NCBI RefSeq assembly: GCF_000969825.1
Contig: NZ_KQ033920.1
Span: 623,114-687,113 of the forward strand
Origin: Parabacteroides gordonii MS-1 = DSM 23371
GTDB taxonomy: Bacteria > Bacteroidota > Bacteroidia > Bacteroidales > Tannerellaceae
Reading direction: 5' to 3'
DNA length: 64,000 nt
Below the pieces are notes generated by a model that was not told where the DNA came from, searched no databases, and saw only the letters and a list, made by a program, of their open reading frames with translations. The position numbers and the translations under genes were made by a program. Positions 59,563-64,000 of this stretch are shown one piece after another. The first letter of the stretch is position 1, and every line of letters starts with the position of its first letter.

Positions 59563-60864
59563 TTAAGAGAATCTACGCAAGTCTTTTACTCTTACTGCTT
59601 TACCTTCCTGCACAGGCAGTGAGCCTTTTGCTACCAGCTTTAAGCGGGGAGTAAGCAATAATTCGTCTTTCAGTTGTCTTGTGATATCTTTTGCCAGACG
59701 TTGCAGAACACTATAATCGTCTGTGAACAGGTCGCTTAATTCTACTTCGATCAGCATTTCGTCACTATTGTTCACTGTTTCAAGAGTGATCAGGTAATTG
59801 CTGCCTAATTCCTTGAACTGCATCAATATCGTTTCGATCTGGATAGGGAAGAGGTTCACTCCCTTCAGGATGATCATATCGTCGCTACGGCCTTTGAAAC
59901 GGGCAAGACGTTTATGCGTTCTTCCACAAGGACATTCGCCGGGGATAATACAAGTAAGGTCGCGGGTACGGTAGCGCAGAAGCGGCATCGCTTCACGGTT
60001 TATAGTTGTCAGTACCAACTCGCCGACTTCACCGTCCGGTACAGGCTGCAAAGTTTGTGGATCGACTATTTCCACAATGGTATAGTCTTCCCAGATATGC
60101 AAACCGTTTTGTTCTGTACATTCGAATGCCACGCCGGGGCCATTCATTTCAGACATACCGAAACAGTTGTAGGCTTTTACTCCCAGTAGCTGTTCGATGC
60201 GTTTGCGCTGTTCTTCGGAATGAGGTTCAGCCCCGATACAAACCGTATGTAATTTCGTGTCTTTCCGCGGATCTAATCCCATTTCATACATTACTTCAGC
60301 CAGGCGGGTAGCATAACTCGGTATGATATGCAGGCAGGTAGTTCCGAAGTCGGTGATGAACTTGATCTGACGTTTGGTATTACCCGCAGCTGCCGGAACT
60401 GTCAATGCTCCAAGCTTTTCAGCTCCGTATTGGAAGCCTAAACCACCGGTAAACATACCGTAACCCGAAGTGTTCTGGAAAACGTCGGTATCACGTAAAC
60501 CAACCATATACATGCAACGAGCTACCTGATTGGCCCATTGTTCCAGGTCTTTAGCAGAATGTAATACAACGGTCGGATTACCGGTTGTACCACTGGACGA
60601 GTGAATTCGCACACAGTCCTTAATAGGAATGGATGCCATACCGAACGGATAATTGCTACGTAAATCATCTTTAGTAGTAAACGGGATTTTCTGCAAATCA
60701 TCCAACGATTGTATACTGTCGGCTGTTATACCGCTATCTTTGAGTACTTTGCTGTAGAATGGGGAGTGTCCGGCTAATTCTATTGTCTTCTTTAATCGTT
60801 CCAACTGGAATTTATTCAGTTCTTCACGACTCATAGTCTCAATATCTTTCTGCCAATACATCAT
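59563..60864 (-). CDS. paaK: Phenylacetate-CoA ligase
   Basis: This 433-residue AMP-forming ligase has the motif IHSSSGTTGNPTVVLHS, YNCFGMSEMNGPGVAFECTE and the C-terminal YRTRDLTCIIPGECPCGRTH. It activates aryl acetates to their CoA thioesters. In gut Bacteroidales it commonly accompanies indolepyruvate-ferredoxin oxidoreductase, so here it may act in aromatic amino-acid fermentation. A TACATTTG box lies upstream. Confidence 0.92.
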   Translation of the reverse strand: MMYWQKDIETMSREELNKFQLERLKKTIELAGHSPFYSKVLKDSGITADSIQSLDDLQKIPFTTKDDLRSNYPFGMASIPIKDCVRIHSSSGTTGNPTVVLHSAKDLEQWANQVARCMYMVGLRDTDVFQNTSGYGMFTGGLGFQYGAEKLGALTVPAAAGNTKRQIKFITDFGTTCLHIIPSYATRLAEVMYEMGLDPRKDTKLHTVCIGAEPHSEEQRKRIEQLLGVKAYNCFGMSEMNGPGVAFECTEQNGLHIWEDYTIVEIVDPQTLQPVPDGEVGELVLTTINREAMPLLRYRTRDLTCIIPGECPCGRTHKRLARFKGRSDDMIILKGVNLFPIQIETILMQFKELGSNYLITLETVNNSDEMLIEVELSDLFTDDYSVLQRLAKDITRQLKDELLLTPRLKLVAKGSLPVQEGKAVRVKDLRRFS

Positions 60865-60908
60865 AGCTTTTTCGTATTATATTGTGTTTAATTCATGAAA
60901 TTAGACTG

Positions 60909-60916
60909 CAAATGTA
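60909..60916 (-). promoter_or_regulatory. -7 promoter box for paaK-ACT
   Basis: The minus strand reads TACATTTG, a perfect TAnnTTTG match, 45 bp before the paaK ATG. Confidence 0.55.
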
Positions 60917-61068
60917 TCTTTTATTTTGGATTATAGCTGCATTTTATGTCAAAATTATGGGGGCAGATTATTTAAATGCTTATTTATCAAGGTTCATTAA
61001 AAATAATAATTATATTTGTCATCAAAATACACACTAGTTTAGATCATGTATAAACCTTGAATTATATT

Positions 61069-62712
61069 ATGAATACATACGAAAACCTTTCCAGGGAAGA
61101 GTTAATCCAGCGAATAAAAGTGTTGGAAACAGATATCGCTCAATATGCCATGAAAGATGCTGAGATAGAGAAAATGAATGAAAACCTTCTAAATCAGCGA
61201 AAAATAAACTTTCTGAACATATTAATGAATACTATTCTTTCAAATATATTTGTTGCAATCTCTGTAAAAGATGTATTTGATAGTTTCAAATATATTTACT
61301 TCAATCAGGCTGCGGAAGATTTTATGGGAGTAAATGCTTCTGAAGTAATTGGTAAGACAGACTTCGATATCTTTTCCGATCCAAGAAGGGCGCATGAAAT
61401 CCGGACGGAAGACTATTCCACAATAAATAATGGACGCACTTATAAGTCAATGGTTGAATATGAAAAACCAAATGGTGAGTTCCGTGTCGTAAATATCATC
61501 CGTCTGTTGATTACGAATCCGGATCCCGGAGCGTCTCCTTTAATATTAGCGATGCTTTGGGATATTACCGAACAACGCCAGAATGAATTGGACTTGATCA
61601 AAGCACAAGAGGCAGACAAAATGAAAAATGCCTTTATTGCGAATATGAGTCATGAAATACGTACTCCATTGAATGCCATTGTCGGTTTCTCCAGGTTGAT
61701 CACGGAAACAGAAAATGCCAGTGAACAACAGGAGTTTCTTACCATAATTAATAATAATAGTGATTTGTTGCTTCAACTGATTAATGATATTCTGGATTTT
61801 GCTAAAATAGAGTCGGGAACATTAAATTATAACATTTCCAATGTAGACCTGAAAGACATCTGTCATGAGGTATACGTTTCTCAATCTTTGAAAATGACTT
61901 CGGATGTGGCATTGCTATTTCATGGAGAGTTACTGCCTTCCGTTAGGTTACAGACAGATACACAGCGTATTGAGCAGGTTTTATTGAATCTTCTCTCCAA
62001 TGCGATAAAATGTACGAACCAGGGATTTGTCTCTTTGTCGTATGAGGTTGAAGGAGATTTTGTTCGTGTTTCAGTTACCGATACAGGTATTGGGATCGCT
62101 AAAGACAAACAGGATGCAGTCTTTGACCGGTTTGTAAAGCTGGATGATTTCAGACAAGGAACTGGCTTAGGACTATCCATCTGCAGAATGATCGTAGAGA
62201 AGCTGGGTGGGGAGATCGGGCTCAGATCGGAGTTAGGCAAAGGTTCTACTTTCTGGTTCACCCTTCCATTGGCTAATTCTGCAACACCTGCAGCGAAAGA
62301 ACAAGATAATGGAGTGCCGATGGAAGTGGTACCGGATGCTTTACCCGGACAATATACAATTCTTGTTGCTGAAGACGTGTTGGAAAACTATCTTTTGTTG
62401 CAGGCTGTCCTGAAGCAACAGTATCGTTTGATCTATGCCGAAAACGGAGAAGTGGCCGTACAACTGTTTAAGACTTATAAACCGGATTTAATCCTGATGG
62501 ATATAAAAATGCCCGTTATGGATGGATTTGAAGCGACTTGTGAAATACGGAAACTTTCACCGGATATTCCTGTCCTGGCACTTACCGCATTCGCATTCGA
62601 TAAGGAAAAAGAGAAGGCCAAGGATTGCCAGTTCAATGATTATCTGGTTAAGCCGGTTGATATACCTTTGTTGAAGTATAAGATAAAGTATTACCTTAAT
62701 AAAAATAAATAG
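61069..62712 (+). CDS. PAS-domain hybrid histidine kinase with receiver
   Basis: The ATG at 61069 is the first in-frame ATG. The 547-residue protein begins with a coiled coil (ELIQRIKVLETDIAQYAMKD), then one PAS domain (about 55-175), HisKA (IANMSHEIRTPLNAIVGFSR), HATPase (TGIGIAKDKQDAVFDRFVKL, QGTGLGLSICR) and a C-terminal receiver with the phospho-acceptor Asp in LILMDIKMPVMDGFEA and KP in YLVKPVD. There is no membrane segment. The kinase core is very similar to that of the kinase at 53314, so the two are paralogues. No DNA-binding output domain is attached. Confidence 0.92.
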   Translation: MNTYENLSREELIQRIKVLETDIAQYAMKDAEIEKMNENLLNQRKINFLNILMNTILSNIFVAISVKDVFDSFKYIYFNQAAEDFMGVNASEVIGKTDFDIFSDPRRAHEIRTEDYSTINNGRTYKSMVEYEKPNGEFRVVNIIRLLITNPDPGASPLILAMLWDITEQRQNELDLIKAQEADKMKNAFIANMSHEIRTPLNAIVGFSRLITETENASEQQEFLTIINNNSDLLLQLINDILDFAKIESGTLNYNISNVDLKDICHEVYVSQSLKMTSDVALLFHGELLPSVRLQTDTQRIEQVLLNLLSNAIKCTNQGFVSLSYEVEGDFVRVSVTDTGIGIAKDKQDAVFDRFVKLDDFRQGTGLGLSICRMIVEKLGGEIGLRSELGKGSTFWFTLPLANSATPAAKEQDNGVPMEVVPDALPGQYTILVAEDVLENYLLLQAVLKQQYRLIYAENGEVAVQLFKTYKPDLILMDIKMPVMDGFEATCEIRKLSPDIPVLALTAFAFDKEKEKAKDCQFNDYLVKPVDIPLLKYKIKYYLNKNK

Positions 62713-62719
62713 AGAAGAT

Positions 62720-63271
62720 ATGAAACAAGCATTTGTATTCCTGGCAACGGGATTTGAAGAAATTGAAGCACTGGGTACCGTTGATATATTGAGACGGGGC
62801 GGCATCAGAGTTACGACTGTTTCCATTATGGGAGAACCCAAGGTGATGGGTGCGCATAATATTCCGGTGATAGCGGATTTTGTTTTTGAAGAAGCTGACT
62901 TCAGTGCAGCAGATGCTTTAATCCTTCCGGGAGGCATACCAGGAAGTAATCATCTGAATACTTGTACCCGCTTGAAGGAACTTATTATGGAAAAGTATAA
63001 GGAAGACATATTGCTGGGTGCTATTTGTGCAGGCCCTATGGTGCTGGGCGGCTTGGGGTTATTGAAAGGACGTAAGGCCACTTGCTTCCCTAATTTTGAA
63101 CCGACTATGATAGGGGCTATACCTACTTATACCGGAGTCGAACAGGATGGTAATATCATTACCTGTAAAGGCCCCGGGTTTGTTTTTGAGTTTGGTGTAG
63201 CGATTCTGAAAGCGTTGAGAGACGAAGAAATAGCGTATGAAGTTGCTGCTGCTTTGCAGTATGATTTATAA
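62720..63271 (+). CDS. DJ-1/PfpI-family protein
   Basis: This 183-residue protein has the DJ-1 features: GFEEIEALGTVDILRRGGI, the nucleophilic Cys in LLGAICAGPMVLGG, and the glutamate in the GFEEIEA block. Family members act as glyoxalase/deglycase-like or chaperone-like stress proteins. It starts 7 bp after the hybrid kinase and is likely co-transcribed. Confidence 0.9.
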   Translation: MKQAFVFLATGFEEIEALGTVDILRRGGIRVTTVSIMGEPKVMGAHNIPVIADFVFEEADFSAADALILPGGIPGSNHLNTCTRLKELIMEKYKEDILLGAICAGPMVLGGLGLLKGRKATCFPNFEPTMIGAIPTYTGVEQDGNIITCKGPGFVFEFGVAILKALRDEEIAYEVAAALQYDL

Positions 63272-63433
63272 ACTGAATAATGCGGGAGTTTTGTTTAACG
63301 GCAAAACTCCCTTGCATGATATTTCCCCGGATCTTTCATTCGCTTTTAGAAGATTGCAGGTATTTTCTTACCTTTGATGTGTTATATATTGCCTTCAGTT
63401 GCTTTATATGTTGAACTTCTAAAAATGTTGAGA

Positions 63434-64000
63434 ATGAATGATCCGATACAAATATTCAGAGGAGAAGTATTTTATTTCAAAGCCTCTCCTTTAGAAAGAG
63501 AAGATTCTTATTGCTACTATCCGGATGGAGCTCTGGTTATATCAGAAGGAAAAATAATAGAAACGGCTCCATACCATTCCATAAAAGAAAAATATAGGGA
63601 TGCACATCTTACAGACTATTCCGGAAAACTATTAATGCCGGGATTGATCGACTCGCATATCCATTACCCTCAGTCGGAAATGATCGGTATGTACGGAAAG
63701 CAACTGCTGGACTGGTTGAATGAATATACTTATCCTACGGAAGAAGCTTTCGCCTCGGAAGAATATGCGGAAAGAGTTGCCCGATTCTTTGTGAATGAAC
63801 TGTTCAGGAACGGAACAACTACCTGCATGGCCTATGCCACTGTCCATAAAGCCTCGGTCGATGCACTTTTTACTGTCGCTTCAGAATATAATATGAGGAT
63901 GCTTACCGGAAAAGTCATGATGAATAGAAATGCTCCCCAGGCATTGATGGACACGGAAGAGACAGGCTATGCAGACAGTCGCAAACTTATTGAAACCTGG
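63434..64000 (+). CDS. guaD: Guanine deaminase, truncated by the window edge
   Basis: The reading frame is open from ATG 63434 (or 63425) to the window end, 189 codons. The amidohydrolase metal-binding motif is LMPGLIDSHIHYPQ, followed by MIGMYGKQLLDWLNEYTYPT and FRNGTTTCMAYATVHKASVD, all typical of guanine deaminase. The enzyme converts guanine to xanthine. The rest lies outside the window. Confidence 0.88.
   Translation, partial: MNDPIQIFRGEVFYFKASPLEREDSYCYYPDGALVISEGKIIETAPYHSIKEKYRDAHLTDYSGKLLMPGLIDSHIHYPQSEMIGMYGKQLLDWLNEYTYPTEEAFASEEYAERVARFFVNELFRNGTTTCMAYATVHKASVDALFTVASEYNMRMLTGKVMMNRNAPQALMDTEETGYADSRKLIETW

Overview
The window looks like a chromosomal segment of a gut Bacteroidales bacterium, most likely Parabacteroides or a close relative. 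The evidence is a run of fimbrillin-type (Mfa/FimA-like) lipoprotein genes, many copies of the Bacteroidetes -7 promoter box TAnnTTTG, an anaerobic sulfatase-maturating enzyme, a bifunctional hisB and a Bacteroides-type tyrosine recombinase. The genus is inferred from gene content, not from a marker gene. No rRNA or tRNA was seen.

Layout. 1-2708 (minus): truncated tldD-like protease, anaerobic sulfatase maturase and cell-wall amidase. 2709-3380: non-coding, with a helically phased CTGCCGG repeat. 3381-5607: a stand-alone AAA ATPase (minus) and a tyrosine recombinase (plus). 5612-6032: a 421-bp segment bounded by perfect 22-bp inverted repeats, with one recognisable promoter that points away from the fimbrial genes. 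6086-23926: a large fimbrial locus with a DUF3575 protein, a DUF5119-like lipoprotein, eight pilin-like lipoproteins, two ~700-residue DUF4906-type proteins with FISUMP-like C-termini, and an OmpA-like lipoprotein. It is interrupted at 12648-14054 by an ATPase cassette with its own promoter, operator-like palindrome, terminator and flanking inverted repeats. 23923-26358: a 52-residue mini-HU protein, an unknown protein, an HU-like protein and a lysis-like cassette (holin-like protein, then M15 peptidase fused to a unimolecular-spanin-like lipoprotein). 26351-26871: a ParE-type toxin-antitoxin pair.

From 26982 on, the content is mostly housekeeping: ExoX-C-like protein, Nudix hydrolase, sucC-sucD, an envelope acylation module (two SGNH proteins plus an MBOAT acyltransferase), a TonB-domain protein, two MscS channels, M16 and M1 peptidases, an SMR exporter, the hisGDCB operon behind a six-histidine leader peptide and terminator, ybaK-tex, two PAS histidine kinases, an ABC importer with fused permease and ATPase, a sodium-solute symporter with a 46-residue partner, an ACT protein with phenylacetate-CoA ligase, a DJ-1 protein, and the start of a guanine deaminase.

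The main proposal is a phase-variable fimbrial system. The recombinase at 4693-5607 would invert the 5612-6032 segment, switching a promoter on or off for the long fimbrial operon. As sequenced, the switch appears to be OFF. This rests on the repeats, the promoter match and the gene order; inversion itself is not shown by one sequence.
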